Source of the DNA: Mesobacillus jeotgali
GTDB lineage: Bacteria; Bacillota; Bacilli; Bacillales; Cytobacillaceae
Assembly: GCF_900166585.1 (NCBI RefSeq)
Contig: NZ_FVZC01000009.1
Span: 806,001 to 870,000, forward strand
Direction of reading: 5' to 3'
Length of the DNA: 64,000 nucleotides
The notes beneath the pieces are model-generated. The model saw only the letters and a program-made list of their open reading frames with translations. It was not told the DNA's origin and made no database searches. The position numbers and the translations under genes were made by a program. Below, one piece after another: positions 37,791 through 46,445 of this stretch (the stretch's first letter is position 1; each line of letters starts with the position of its first letter).

Positions 37791-38288
37791 TTAATCAATT
37801 GAAAGACCTTTATTATTAATCATACGGATGGTAGATATGATTCCTCGGCATAGCAATAATTTAATGGCCAAGCTTATAAATGAGTGTTGCCAGCTCCATC
37901 CCTTTTTCCAGCTGATTAAGTCCGTCTTCTTGGCAGCAAATGTCTCCATCAATACCTGAGGGATGATGAAGGGAAATAGTTTGAGGATGATCCCGGACGG
38001 TTTACTGTTAAGTGTCCACTGATTGTAATAAAGGAGCATTAAAGGGTAGTGTACATAGTCAAAGGGCAGGTGGATCTTGAGACTTTTCTTGAAAGGTCTG
38101 ATTTCATATTTCAAATACCCTCTTGAAACAAGATATCGATCTGCCCATGAGTTCCCGATAATACTGACAAGATACACGATGATCCAATCCTTGAATGGAC
38201 GTTTAACAATGGCGAAGGGCAATAATATTATACCTATGATTGTAAAAATATAGAGAACTCCTGTTGAGTATTTATGTTTTTTACGCAA
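37791..38288 (-). CDS. CBO0543-family multi-pass membrane protein
   Basis: 165 residues from TTG 38288, which is six bases after GAGGTGG; an upstream ATG at 38351 has no ribosome site. Four to five hydrophobic segments and the family stretch NSWADRYLVSRGYLKYEIRP. These proteins are frequent in Bacillaceae genomes in several copies; function unknown. Confidence 0.72.
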   Translation of the reverse strand: MRKKHKYSTGVLYIFTIIGIILLPFAIVKRPFKDWIIVYLVSIIGNSWADRYLVSRGYLKYEIRPFKKSLKIHLPFDYVHYPLMLLYYNQWTLNSKPSGIILKLFPFIIPQVLMETFAAKKTDLISWKKGWSWQHSFISLAIKLLLCRGIISTIRMINNKGLSID

Positions 38289-38407
38289 AAAAACCACCTC
38301 ATCATTAAAATATAACAACTGGCCAAATTTATGTATTCCAATACTTTTCATTAAAAAAGCCGCGGAAGGGAATAATGTTTATAAAAAGGTAAAAAGAAGG
38401 TGAGACC

Positions 38408-38734
38408 TTGCCTCGAAAAGCTGCAGATAACCCGGATGTCAAAGGAAATGAGGAACAGGAAAATTTAACACAGCCAGACAATGGAAAAGAAGAAATTGAG
38501 GCGTTAAATCATATGTTGGCGGCGGTGCTTAACTATATATCTGATGATGAAGTAGAAGTAATTGACATCGAATACTTGCTTAACAACACAGAGGGTCTAC
38601 GGGACTGGTGGGACCAATACCGTGAAAGAAACAGGAAAAAGATTGAAGAAGAAATATCAAAGGCACTTGGCGGTCTTTCCATTGAAGAGTTAGAGGATCT
38701 TCGGGAGAAAATCAAGGGGAAAGACAGAGAGTGA
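38408..38734 (+). CDS. Acidic hypothetical protein
   Basis: 108 residues, TTG start after AAGGTGAG. Strongly acidic; it contains EALNHMLAAVLNYISDDEVE, then IEYLLNNTEGLRDWWDQYRE, and ends in a charged helix (SIEELEDLREKIKGKDRE). No known domain recognised. The helical, leucine-patterned ends might serve protein-protein contacts. Confidence 0.6.
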   Translation: MPRKAADNPDVKGNEEQENLTQPDNGKEEIEALNHMLAAVLNYISDDEVEVIDIEYLLNNTEGLRDWWDQYRERNRKKIEEEISKALGGLSIEELEDLREKIKGKDRE

Positions 38735-39079
38735 AGGGATTAATTGCTTTCCATTTGTTCTGGACTTATTGGAAGTGTCAAGTTCAACTTGTAGTGTAAA
38801 AGGGTCTTGAATGCTTTTTGTCTGATTGCATGGAAGGTAACAACTTTTAGATTTATGCTCTTAAATATAGGTGGTATTTTCACTATAACTGGTGTGAGAT
38901 CTGGTATTCTGCGACATCTGATTAAACCCTCTTTGTTTTTATGAAATTCAGGGTTAGATAAAAACGCATGGGAGCGCTCTTGATAACAGAGAGTGCTTTT
39001 TAAAATTGTTCTGGAATATTTAAACAAATTAGAAGGTGATATTCATTATATAGAGAATGTTAATACAGAGGTGAGGGTA
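38735..39079. other. Gene-poor stretch
   Basis: No gene with a ribosome site. Near the right end, AGCGCTCT ... AGAGAGTGCT followed by T residues (38972-39002) resembles a terminator on the + strand. Confidence 0.5.
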
Positions 39080-39499
39080 GTGACAAATCGTTTGATCAGG
39101 GTAGGAACAATTTATCTGCCAGTAAAGGACCCACTGAGTTCTTCAGAATGGTATATAGAGTCACTTGGAGCCAGATTGAATTATTTGGATCAAGACAAGG
39201 CCATTCTTGATTTGGCTGACATCAGCCTGTTTTTGGTGAAATCCTCAGGTCAGAGTGCAAATTTTAAGGACATAAACGGGGCGGAAAGGTTCACGGTCAC
39301 ATATGAAGTTGATGGTTTAGAGGCTCTCCAATTGATGCATGCTGATTTTATAGAACAGGGCATGAAAGTCGGTGAGATTGAAAACCGGGGCCACGCCGGA
39401 CGTAATTTTGTATTTTATGATCCTGATGGGAATAAATTCGACGTATGGAGTGAACTGAGCAGCAAGTACAAACAGAGGATGGGGATGGAGGAACAATGA
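39080..39499 (+). CDS. VOC superfamily protein
   Basis: 139 residues from GTG 39080, preceded by AGAGGTG. Signature ends: VGTIYLPVKDPLSSSEWYIE and FVFYDPDGNKFDVWSEL, which matches single-module VOC proteins with the DPDGN loop and the terminal metal-ligand Glu. Substrate unknown. Its stop overlaps the next start by four bases (ATGA). Confidence 0.82.
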   Translation: MTNRLIRVGTIYLPVKDPLSSSEWYIESLGARLNYLDQDKAILDLADISLFLVKSSGQSANFKDINGAERFTVTYEVDGLEALQLMHADFIEQGMKVGEIENRGHAGRNFVFYDPDGNKFDVWSELSSKYKQRMGMEEQ

Positions 39500-40056
39500 A
39501 ATTTGTTTTAATATTTGGTCCGCAGGCTGTAGGGAAAATGACGGTAGGGCATGAACTTGAAAAAATAACTGGTCTAAAACTTTTTCATAACCATATGACA
39601 ATAGACCTTGTGAACCCTTTCTTTGATTACGGTACGAAGGAAGGGAAGAGTCTGGTTGGCCTATTTAGAGAAGAATTATTTAAGGCAATGGCTAAAAGTG
39701 ATCAATACGGAATGATTTTTACTTATGTCTGGGCATTCGATCTGCAGGAAGACTGGGATTACGTTGAAAAAGTTTGCGACTTGTTCGAATCAGAAGGTGG
39801 CACGGTGTACTTTGTTGAACTCGAAGCTAACTTAGATGAGCGGCTGGTAAGAAATAGAAGTGCAAATCGGCTTAAGCACAAGCCTTCTAAGCGAAACTTG
39901 GAGTGGTCAGATAAGGATTTGGTGGAGACCATGGACAAGTATCGACTAAATTCTTATGAAGGTGAAATTCAAAGAGCCAACTATATCAGGATTAATAACA
40001 CTGATTTAACTGCAGCAGAGGTTGCTAACCATGTAAGAGACCATTTTGATTTGTGA
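39496..40056 (+). CDS. P-loop kinase-like protein
   Basis: 186 residues. Walker A-like GPQAVGKMT at the very N-terminus (residues 8-16), hydrophobic beta-strand start KFVLIFG, then HNHMTIDLVNPFF, and a lid-like arginine cluster (DERLVRNRSANR). This is a shikimate-/uridine-kinase-like AAA_33 fold protein. Acceptor unknown. Translationally coupled to the VOC gene. Confidence 0.78.
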   Translation: MKFVLIFGPQAVGKMTVGHELEKITGLKLFHNHMTIDLVNPFFDYGTKEGKSLVGLFREELFKAMAKSDQYGMIFTYVWAFDLQEDWDYVEKVCDLFESEGGTVYFVELEANLDERLVRNRSANRLKHKPSKRNLEWSDKDLVETMDKYRLNSYEGEIQRANYIRINNTDLTAAEVANHVRDHFDL

Positions 40057-40069
40057 AAGGGGGGCAATA

Positions 40070-40656
40070 ATGATGGGATCTATGAAACTACTAGAACAGG
40101 AGATACAAGAAAAGGAGAAAGAAAACTTTTCCGAGTAAAACAGGAGCTTGCACAATTGCGTAAGCGGCACCCCTCTTTTATAGTGACCAATTACGAACTG
40201 ACCGACACAGAAGGAAGCCAGGTTCTTTTAAGGGAGCTATTTGGCGATAAAAATGAACTGATTGTTATACATAATATGGGGAAATCCTGTTTCTACTGTG
40301 CACTATGGGCTGACGGGTTTAGTGGATTTAAAGCCCACCTTGAGAACAGGGCGGCATTTGTTTTGACAAGTCCTGATGATTACAAAACATTATCGGATTT
40401 TTCCAGGGAACGAGGATGGGCTTTTAAAAGCGCTTCGTCAATGGGAACAACGTTTAAAGAAGATCTCGGTTTTAAAAACAATACGAGTTTCAGGCCTGGG
40501 GTTTCAATACTCTTGAAAGAAGAGGATGGAACCATTAAGCATTACACGAAAGCATCTTTTGGACCTGGTGATCAATACTGCAGTATTTGGTCTCTTTTTG
40601 AATTATTGCCGGATGGAAACGGAAACTGGGGGCTTAAACATGATTATGAACAGTAA
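40070..40656 (+). pseudogene. DUF899 (thioredoxin-like) gene with an N-terminal frameshift
   Basis: A good ribosome site (AAAGGGGGG) precedes ATG 40070, but that frame (MMGSMKLLEQEIQEKEKE) stops at TAA 40136. The rest continues in a second frame from about 40130: VKQELAQLRKRHPSF, then HNMGKSCFYCALWADGFSG and DQYCSIWSLFELLPDG, the DUF899 pattern with the thiol pair Cys-x-x-Cys. A one-base change near the A-rich stretch at 40110-40130 joins them. A shorter product from TTG 40156 is possible but has no ribosome site. Confidence 0.65.
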
Positions 40657-41407
40657 AAAGGTGTTATTTTGCGATATTCTTGGTCAGAAAAGTGAGATTG
40701 TTAAACTTCCGGAACAAGGCTGTACATCTGAAGTGTGCAAGATAGTCTCAGAAAATGGACAATTCATCCTGAAAAGTGCCACTAAGGAAAAATATCGAGA
40801 ATGGCTGCGGACTGAGGCCGAGGTGTTAAAGGCTTTATCTCTTCACCATACCATTCCTGTCCCCAAATTTTATGGTTTCTTAGAAAATGAGGATGCAAGC
40901 CATTTGTTGATGTCCTATGAGGATGGAATTACATTGACTGCTGCGTTAAAAGCCGCGGAAACAATGGAGGAAAAACAAACGCTAGTCCAGAGTTTTGGAC
41001 AGTTCCTTAGCACTCTTCACGCACAAGAACCTGTCTTCAAAACAGAAGCCGACTGGCTCGAAACTCAGTTGATTCGGGCACGGCTATATGCTGAGACAGG
41101 TCAGGCGGATGGCAGTTTAGCATTATTGGAACAGTTGGAAGAAGATAAACCTCAGAAGGTGAAACAAACAATGATTCATGGAGATTGTACAACCGACAAC
41201 GTGCTGGCAGTCAATGGACAGGTAAGATTGTTTATTGATGTAGCAGGAATGACTGTGGGTGACCCTCGTTATGATGAAGCACTGGCCATTCGGAAGTTCA
41301 GGGATACCCCTGAATTGCTTGCTTCTTTTTACGATGGCTATACTCGTTATCGAGTATCTGATCAAGAATACTGTTACTTTGAAGAAGGTTTATATGAATT
41401 TTTTTAG
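40640..41407 (+). CDS. Aminoglycoside phosphotransferase (APH)-family kinase
   Basis: 255 residues of the protein-kinase-like APH fold: lysine-bearing FILKSATKEKYREWLRTE, catalytic loop MIHGDCTTDNVL (HGDxxxxN) and metal-binding IDVAGMTVGDPRYDEAL. Related proteins phosphorylate aminoglycosides, macrolides or small metabolites; substrate cannot be told. ATG 40640 lies seven bases after GGGGG and overlaps the DUF899 gene by 17 bases. Confidence 0.82.
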   Translation: MIMNSKKVLFCDILGQKSEIVKLPEQGCTSEVCKIVSENGQFILKSATKEKYREWLRTEAEVLKALSLHHTIPVPKFYGFLENEDASHLLMSYEDGITLTAALKAAETMEEKQTLVQSFGQFLSTLHAQEPVFKTEADWLETQLIRARLYAETGQADGSLALLEQLEEDKPQKVKQTMIHGDCTTDNVLAVNGQVRLFIDVAGMTVGDPRYDEALAIRKFRDTPELLASFYDGYTRYRVSDQEYCYFEEGLYEFF

Positions 41408-41418
41408 GAGTGAAGAAA

Positions 41419-41847
41419 ATGTGCGAGGTTGTAAGCAGGGAATTTAAAGTGATTGTAATGAAACATAAAGGAAGATTTGAAGATTATCCGCAGCTGGTAC
41501 CACAGAGAGCGCAGCAATTTGCAAAGCGGATGCCTGACTTTTCCGGGACTGAAGTGACAGTTTACGAACCTAAAGAGAATATGAGCCATACGGAAGGAAC
41601 ATTCTATGTCGGAATACTAGTGAAGGATAACCCAGAGTCCTTGCCGGAAGAAATGGAATTTCTAGACATTCAGCATTCCTATGGAGTAATCAGAGGGAAA
41701 GTGCACGAGATGGGTGCATTATATTCGAAACTTGATAAATGGATTGATGAAAAAGGTTACTCCAGGGAAAATTACATAATTGAAACCTATCATCCTGTTG
41801 AAAATGATATTGAAGAGGTAGAAATATATATACCTATCAGTAGTTAA
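41419..41847 (+). CDS. GyrI-like small-molecule-binding domain protein
   Basis: 142 residues, stand-alone GyrI/AraC effector-binding fold (SHS2-like module pair): VVSREFKVIVMKHKGRFED at the start, YVGILVKDNPESLPEEMEF in the middle, and ENYIIETYHPVENDIEEVEI ending with IYIPI. No DNA-binding part. ATG 41419 after AGGAG; the GTG at 41410 overlaps the ribosome site. Confidence 0.75.
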   Translation: MCEVVSREFKVIVMKHKGRFEDYPQLVPQRAQQFAKRMPDFSGTEVTVYEPKENMSHTEGTFYVGILVKDNPESLPEEMEFLDIQHSYGVIRGKVHEMGALYSKLDKWIDEKGYSRENYIIETYHPVENDIEEVEIYIPISS

Positions 41848-41897
41848 TATGATAGAATATTGAAGATTTAACCTTATCTAGGTAATGGAGGGTTTTT

Positions 41898-42635
41898 ATG
41901 GAGTTTAGAGGTGCCTCGGCTTATGAGGAACGGGAGTTTTTTGAGAATTATATGAAGCGCAGAGCACGGCCTGAAAGTCCAAACAATGTCATCGAAAAGC
42001 CGATATTACTGGAGTTAATCGGGGATGTGAATGGCAAACAGATACTCGATCTTGGATGTGGAGGTGCAGAAATTGGCGCTGAGCTTCTACGGCAAGGGGC
42101 AGCTGGATATCTCGGTTTGGAAGGGTCGGAAAAAATGGCCAGAGTTGCAGCAGAAAATCTGAAAGGTACTGCTGGGCAGGTTTTGCACTCTTCAATGGAG
42201 GAGTGGGAACCGCATCCAAATCAATATAGTTTAGTTCTTTCTCGTTTTGCCCTGCATTATCTAGCAGATTTGGGAAGTGTTTTTGCAAAGGTTATGAACT
42301 CGCTGCTGCCAGGCGGGAGGTTTGTTTTCAGCGTGCAGCATCCAGTGCTCACCTCTTCCGCGAAAAGTGCAGAACAAAGCGGCAGGAGAACCGATTGGAT
42401 CGTGGATGATTATTTTAATCAGGGAGAACGAGTCGAACCGTGGATCGGGAAAAAAGTGATTAAATATCACCGGACTGTCGAAGAGTACTTCAAACTCCTG
42501 TTAGAAGCAGGTTTCGTGGTTGAGGACCTGAGAGAGGGGAAACCTAGAGCCGAGAAATTTTCCAGCGAGGAAGAGTATGAGCGGAGGACAAGAATCCCGC
42601 TGGTTTTGATGTTCTCTTGCAGGAAGCTGGGGTGA
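41898..42635 (+). CDS. Class I SAM-dependent methyltransferase
   Basis: 245 residues. SAM motif I ILDLGCGGAEIGAE, motif II YLGLEGSEKM, and LVLSRFALHYLAD. C-terminal region with YHRTVEEYFKLLLEAGF is typical of YrrT/UbiE-like enzymes. RBS ATGGAGGG. Stop TGA overlaps the ATG of the broken GNAT gene (TGATG). Confidence 0.87.
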   Translation: MEFRGASAYEEREFFENYMKRRARPESPNNVIEKPILLELIGDVNGKQILDLGCGGAEIGAELLRQGAAGYLGLEGSEKMARVAAENLKGTAGQVLHSSMEEWEPHPNQYSLVLSRFALHYLADLGSVFAKVMNSLLPGGRFVFSVQHPVLTSSAKSAEQSGRRTDWIVDDYFNQGERVEPWIGKKVIKYHRTVEEYFKLLLEAGFVVEDLREGKPRAEKFSSEEEYERRTRIPLVLMFSCRKLG

Positions 42636-43126
42636 TGGACCTGGAAATTCGTTTAGCAAAGAAAGAGGAGATCAAGAATATACTGTCCGTTCTTAATGCA
42701 GCTTCACTTGCTTTACTAGAAAAAGGGATTAATTAATGGCAGTATCCTTGGGATGAAGAACAGCTTGTGGACCAGGTGGGATTATTGTATGCCTCATTAA
42801 TTGATGGGAAGATAATTGGGAGTTTTGGAATCAAAAAGGTGGCAGAATTACATGTTGCGGAGTCTGGGAACTATCTCTATCAAATAGCCATACAACCTGA
42901 GTATCAGGGCAGAGGTTACGGTGCGCTGCTTACATCCTGGGCATGTAAATACTCCCGGGGAATGGGAGAGGATTTGTATCTAAATTGCTGGGCAGGAAAT
43001 GAAAAATTAAAGAACTTTTACAGCGAAAATGGCTTTGAATATGTTGGCGACTTTCCCGAAGAGGACTATTACATAAGCATTTTTAAATGTTCCGCGTCAG
43101 GTGTTTATTCTGGCCGGGACGTATAA
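42635..43126 (+). pseudogene. GNAT acetyltransferase gene with an internal TAA
   Basis: The frame from ATG 42635 reads MDLEIRLAKKEEIKNIL ... LLEKGIN, then TAA (42734-42736, codon 34), and goes on in the same frame with WQYPWDEEQLVDQVG through motif A (IQPEYQGRGYGALLTSWA) to 43126. In related proteins this position reads N-Q-W, so a CAA to TAA change explains the stop. The rest of the gene is intact; loss looks recent. Suppression cannot be excluded. Confidence 0.82.
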
Positions 43127-43271
43127 TTTGGTACACTCTAACTAAGCTGCATTATTATAGAAAATACGGTAAAAAGTTTACAAAATAGCCGATTTTGCTT
43201 GATTTCATCTTTACAATACTGTGTTAAAGTATAGATGTAAGGGAACTCATGATGAATAAGGAGTGTTGGCG

Positions 43272-43331
43272 ATGGTTTACAAAGTCATGATCAATTTCTT
43301 ATTAGTATGTGCCCACTTCTATCTGCTTTAA
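43272..43331 (+). CDS. Possible 19-residue hydrophobic peptide
   Basis: ATG 43272 is preceded by AAGGAG at 9-base spacing and encodes a mostly hydrophobic peptide (MVYKVMINFLLVCAHFYLL). A shorter frame (43250-43291) with its own TAAGGGA site overlaps its start. Comparable small hydrophobic peptides include leader peptides and type I toxins; no evidence separates these options. Confidence 0.3.
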   Translation: MVYKVMINFLLVCAHFYLL

Positions 43332-43334
43332 CAA

Positions 43335-43460
43335 AAGTTAAGAAAGTCTTAACAAATCACCGCATTGAACTTTATTTTTCTCTTTTAAAATAAATACTAG
43401 GCAGGATAGCAAGTGTGGCTATCAAGGCAATCAGCGAAGGTGGGGCTGGTTGCTTTTTTT
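43335..43460 (+). ncRNA. Candidate structured RNA ending in a terminator
   Basis: Three hairpins in a row: GTTAAGA/TCTTAAC (43336-43352, three-base loop), GATAGC/GGCTATC (43405-43423), and GCAATCAGC/GCTGGTTGC (43427-43453) followed by eight T residues. No adjacent gene needs this terminator except the broken GNAT gene 300 bp upstream. The promoter could not be located with confidence. Confidence 0.4.
43425..43460 (+). terminator. Rho-independent terminator
   Basis: GCAATCAGC pairs with GCTGGTTGC (one wobble) around a nine-base loop and is followed by TTTTTTTT. Confidence 0.88.
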
Positions 43461-43492
43461 TGTTGATTTCCGATTGATATTAATGTGTAAGG

Positions 43493-44540
43493 ATTTCCTC
43501 TAAGAATCTCGTTTAGGACAAACAAAAATAGAAACCTATTAAAAGTGTCCGATAGAAGGCTCTAACGGACAAACAGACGTGGGAGTTGGAGAAAAGTGTC
43601 CGATAGAAGGGCTGTATCGGACAAACAGAAGCTGTAGCAAGAAGAAAAGTGTCCGATAGAAATGCTCTATCGGACAAACAGTCGAGGGAGCGGGAGAAAA
43701 GTGTCCGATAGAAGGGCTGTATCGGACGAACAGTCGAGGGAGCGGGAGAAAAGTGTCCGATAGAAGGGCTCTATCGGACAAACAGACGTGGGAGCAGGAG
43801 GAAAAGTGTCTGATAGAAGGGCTGTATTGGACAAACAGAAGCTGTAGCAAGAAGAAAAGTGTCCGATAGAAATGCTCTATCGGACAAACAGGCGTGGGAT
43901 CAGGAGAAAAGTGTCCGATAGAAATGCTCTATCGGACAAACAGTCGAGGGAGTTGGAGAAAAGTGTCCGATAGAAATGCTCTATCGGACAAACAGTCGAG
44001 GGAGTTGGAGAAAAGTGTCCGATAGAAGGGCCCTATCGGACAATCAGTCGAGGGAGCGGGAGAAAAGTGTCCGATAGAAGGGCTCTATCGGACAAACAGA
44101 CGCTGGAGCAGAAAGAAGATGTCCGATAGAAAGGCTCTATCGGACAAAACAGACGCTGGAGCAGGAGAAAAATGTCCGATAGAAGGGCCCTATCGGACAA
44201 TCAGTCGAGGGAGTTGGAGAAAAGTGTCCGATAGAAGGGCTCTATTGGACGAACAGAAGCTGTAGCAAGAAGAAAAGTGTCCGATAGAAGGGCTGTATCG
44301 GACAAACAGACGCTGGAGCAGAAAGAAGATGTCCGATAGAAGGGCTCTATCGGACAAACAGACGCTGGAGCAGGAAGAAGATGTCCGATAGAAAGGCTCT
44401 ATCGGACAAAACAGAAGCTGGAGCAGGAGAAAAATGTCCGATAGATAGGCTTTATCGGACAAAACAGAAGCTGTTGCAAGAAGAAAAGTGTCCAATAGAA
44501 AGTTACAGAGGACAAACGTAACTTGGAAACTAGAAAAAGG
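43493..44540 (+). repeat. Tandem hairpin repeat array 3, 19 clear units of 51-54 bp
   Basis: Unit starts are 43545, 43596, 43649, 43701, 43753, 43806, 43859, 43911, 43963, 44015, 44067, 44119, 44172, 44224, 44277, 44329, 44381, 44434 and 44488, with decayed units at both ends (about 43493 and after 44488). Unit core: GTGTCCGATAGAAGGGCTCT followed by ATCGGACAAACAG, giving a 10-bp stem GTCCGATAGA/TCTATCGGAC and a five-base loop. At least four spacer types recur in mixed order (GTGGGAGTTGGAG, AAGCTGTAGCAAGAAG, TCGAGGGAGCGGGAG, ACGCTGGAGCAGAAAGAAG). Confidence 0.97.
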
Positions 44541-44595
44541 GTCTATTTGTATGGGACCCGTAATTAAAGTGTAAATTGAGATGAAATTATAATAT

Positions 44596-45507
44596 TTATT
44601 TATAACTAGTCCATTTTCTTGAGCCATCAATTATGAGGTTTTTTGAAAGTATTCTTCTGATTCTTTTACTATTCTGAATCACCATACACCATTGCTGAAT
44701 GGAAGATGTAGTAATTGCTCGATCTGGAAACAGTAGTTTATACTCCTCTACTGTCCTTAACACTGCTGACTCTATCAACTCTTTCCCCCTACAGTCTTCA
44801 CACTCAAGAAATTTATGAGTCGCTGTCACCGAAAAAGAATCGCATTCACAACAAGTAATGCCTTTCTTGAGTTCATCATATTGGAAGGGAGGCAGTTTAT
44901 TGTATTTTGAGTCAATCTGATGGAGAGAGACTAGTTTGGTTGCTAGTTTGTGATGGTTGGTGGATACTTTTCCTGGCTGGTTGTTGAGATTGTCAAGGAG
45001 GCGTTTGATCTGCGTAGGGAAAATGAACGGGAGGTCTGGATGTGCGTGATACAAAGTGAACTCGGGATTTACAAAAACAACTGAGGCTTTTATGGTGAAG
45101 TTGTATCCTAGCTGATGAAGTAGCTTCTTAAACAGGAGCTTGGATCGGTTGATTTGATCGAGGGGGTTTTTAATTGATACTCCGGTGGTTGAAGTTAGGC
45201 TGTCTGGTTTATATAAGTAATCTCCCTTGTTATTTTTAATTTCAAAAAGGTAAATTGTGCCGTCAAAAATAATTAAAGTATCAATTTGAAAGGTTGTTCT
45301 TTCTACTTCAAGAAGCAATTCGTTCAAGATTAAACAGCTGCTTGTCAGTGTTTCGGTCATCACATCGAATCGTAATTCTCCTTGATACCCGTTTTCCAGA
45401 AATAATAAATACCTTTTATCTTCTTCTGAAAGCTCAAGCCTTCTGTTCAAGACTCTCAACTTTGATAGAATAATTGGTTCCTTGCGTTCTTTAAATGCCA
45501 CAATCAT
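44596..45507 (-). CDS. NERD-domain (nuclease-related) protein
   Basis: 303 residues. NERD core about residues 35-150: FDVMTETLTSSCLILNELLLE, then FQIDTLIIFDGTIYLFEIKN with the D ... ExK nuclease-like pattern. Near residue 225 a zinc-ribbon (CCECDSFSV ... KFLECEDC). NERD proteins are predicted nucleases of unknown role. Start ATG 45507 after AAAGGAGG; upstream ATG codons lack a site. Its 3' end faces array 3. Confidence 0.85.
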   Translation of the reverse strand: MIVAFKERKEPIILSKLRVLNRRLELSEEDKRYLLFLENGYQGELRFDVMTETLTSSCLILNELLLEVERTTFQIDTLIIFDGTIYLFEIKNNKGDYLYKPDSLTSTTGVSIKNPLDQINRSKLLFKKLLHQLGYNFTIKASVVFVNPEFTLYHAHPDLPFIFPTQIKRLLDNLNNQPGKVSTNHHKLATKLVSLHQIDSKYNKLPPFQYDELKKGITCCECDSFSVTATHKFLECEDCRGKELIESAVLRTVEEYKLLFPDRAITTSSIQQWCMVIQNSKRIRRILSKNLIIDGSRKWTSYK

Positions 45508-45630
45508 CTTCCTCCTTTTTCTTCTAATCATACTATTTTTTTTAATCGTTAATATTGAATTTTTTGCGAACCATGCCAAGCCTGATTGAATACAATGGAA
45601 AACCACTTGATTCAGTCAGGAGGAGTCGGA

Positions 45631-45852
45631 ATGTCGTTAAAGGTTTATGCCATTTTGCTGAAAGCCCTGGGTCTTGCCATTTTCCTTGTGCCTTTGTTTA
45701 TGAAGGGGATGGGCTATATTGCAACCATTTCTCCTTTGGTTATGTTTGTTTTAATCGCAATTGGAGTCGTTTTGCTGATTGTCGGGAACGTGTGTGAAGC
45801 GAAGGCGATGGGGGCCGGAGCCTATAGATGGAGGAGAAGAGGAAGGAAATAG
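45631..45852 (+). CDS. Small two-helix membrane protein
   Basis: 73 residues with two hydrophobic helices (about 7-26 and 32-55) and a basic end (YRWRRRGRK). Function unknown. ATG 45631 after CAGGAGGAG. It is followed by a bidirectional terminator. Confidence 0.75.
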   Translation: MSLKVYAILLKALGLAIFLVPLFMKGMGYIATISPLVMFVLIAIGVVLLIVGNVCEAKAMGAGAYRWRRRGRK

Positions 45853-45854
45853 AA

Positions 45855-45890
45855 AACGAGTTTCAGTTTCTGAAACTCGTTATTTTTTTA
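45855..45890. terminator. Bidirectional terminator
   Basis: AACGAGTTTCAG / CTGAAACTCGTT with a three-base loop, T run on the + strand. Confidence 0.9.
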
Positions 45891-46170
45891 GCGAGAGAAA
45901 GAACCAAACCAGCAGGTAGGCATATCCTGCAATGGTGAAAATAGCCCATAGTGCACCTTGTTTGAACTCCAGGGCTAAAAACTGGAATTCATTCATTTCC
46001 AACGGCCGGCCGATACTATTCATCAGGCTGACCATCGGAACTGATATAATCAATAAAATTGCGATCATCGCCATCGCAACTTGCCTCTTCTTGATTACAC
46101 GATAAATGGCACGGACGAATATTGTCATTAACAACAAATAATAAATGATCCAGAACGAAATTTCTGACAT
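45880..46170 (-). CDS. Small multi-pass membrane protein
   Basis: 96 residues, three hydrophobic segments (about 5-22, 34-52, 72-92). No recognised family. ATG 46170 follows AAGGGGGG; in-frame ATG 46200 has no site. Converges with the 45631 gene. Confidence 0.7.
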   Translation of the reverse strand: MSEISFWIIYYLLLMTIFVRAIYRVIKKRQVAMAMIAILLIISVPMVSLMNSIGRPLEMNEFQFLALEFKQGALWAIFTIAGYAYLLVWFFLSLKK

Positions 46171-46255
46171 GAAAAATACCCCCCTTAAGGATTCTACCAT
46201 TTTTTTAAGACGATTACCTGTTAGATTGTGGTAAAATTAGCTTGAGGTGAGCATT

Positions 46256-46432
46256 TTGGCTGTTATTAATTTTTGGCTCATTGTTATTATAGCAGTTGCG
46301 TTTCTTGCAGCCATTGGAGCCTGGCTGAATACAAGAATCATTTTGAAAGAGTTGGCTGAAATAAAAGCACATATTGGAATAAAAGCGGAAAGAAGACCGT
46401 CAGTTTTTGATAATGATTTAGACAAAGAATAA
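46256..46432 (+). CDS. Small membrane protein with cytoplasmic helix
   Basis: 58 residues; one N-terminal membrane helix (about 3-25) followed by a charged helix (LKELAEIKAHIGIKAERR). TTG 46256 lies after GAGGTGAG; GTG 46247 overlaps that site. Function unknown. The next gene begins 13 bases after the stop, so probably co-transcribed. Confidence 0.65.
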   Translation: MAVINFWLIVIIAVAFLAAIGAWLNTRIILKELAEIKAHIGIKAERRPSVFDNDLDKE

Positions 46433-46445
46433 ATTGGCAGGGTGA

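Larger units (their letters stand above)
43127..43492. other. Gene-poor stretch containing a possible small transcript
   Basis: Only very short frames are present. The right half, with two hairpins and a terminator, is described in separate entries. Confidence 0.6.

Noticed and set aside
38740..39027. 95-codon minus-strand frame
   Set aside because: No ribosome site; composition looks random and it overlaps a terminator-like hairpin.
43539..43850. Minus-strand open frame through array 3
   Set aside because: Produced by the repeat in the same way; no start site and highly repetitive low-information product. The frame 44190-44630 is rejected for the same reason.
43545..44520. CRISPR array
   Set aside because: Spacers are few types that recur, units are contiguous hairpin-spacer blocks of about 52 bp with degenerate ends, and no cas genes are present in the window.
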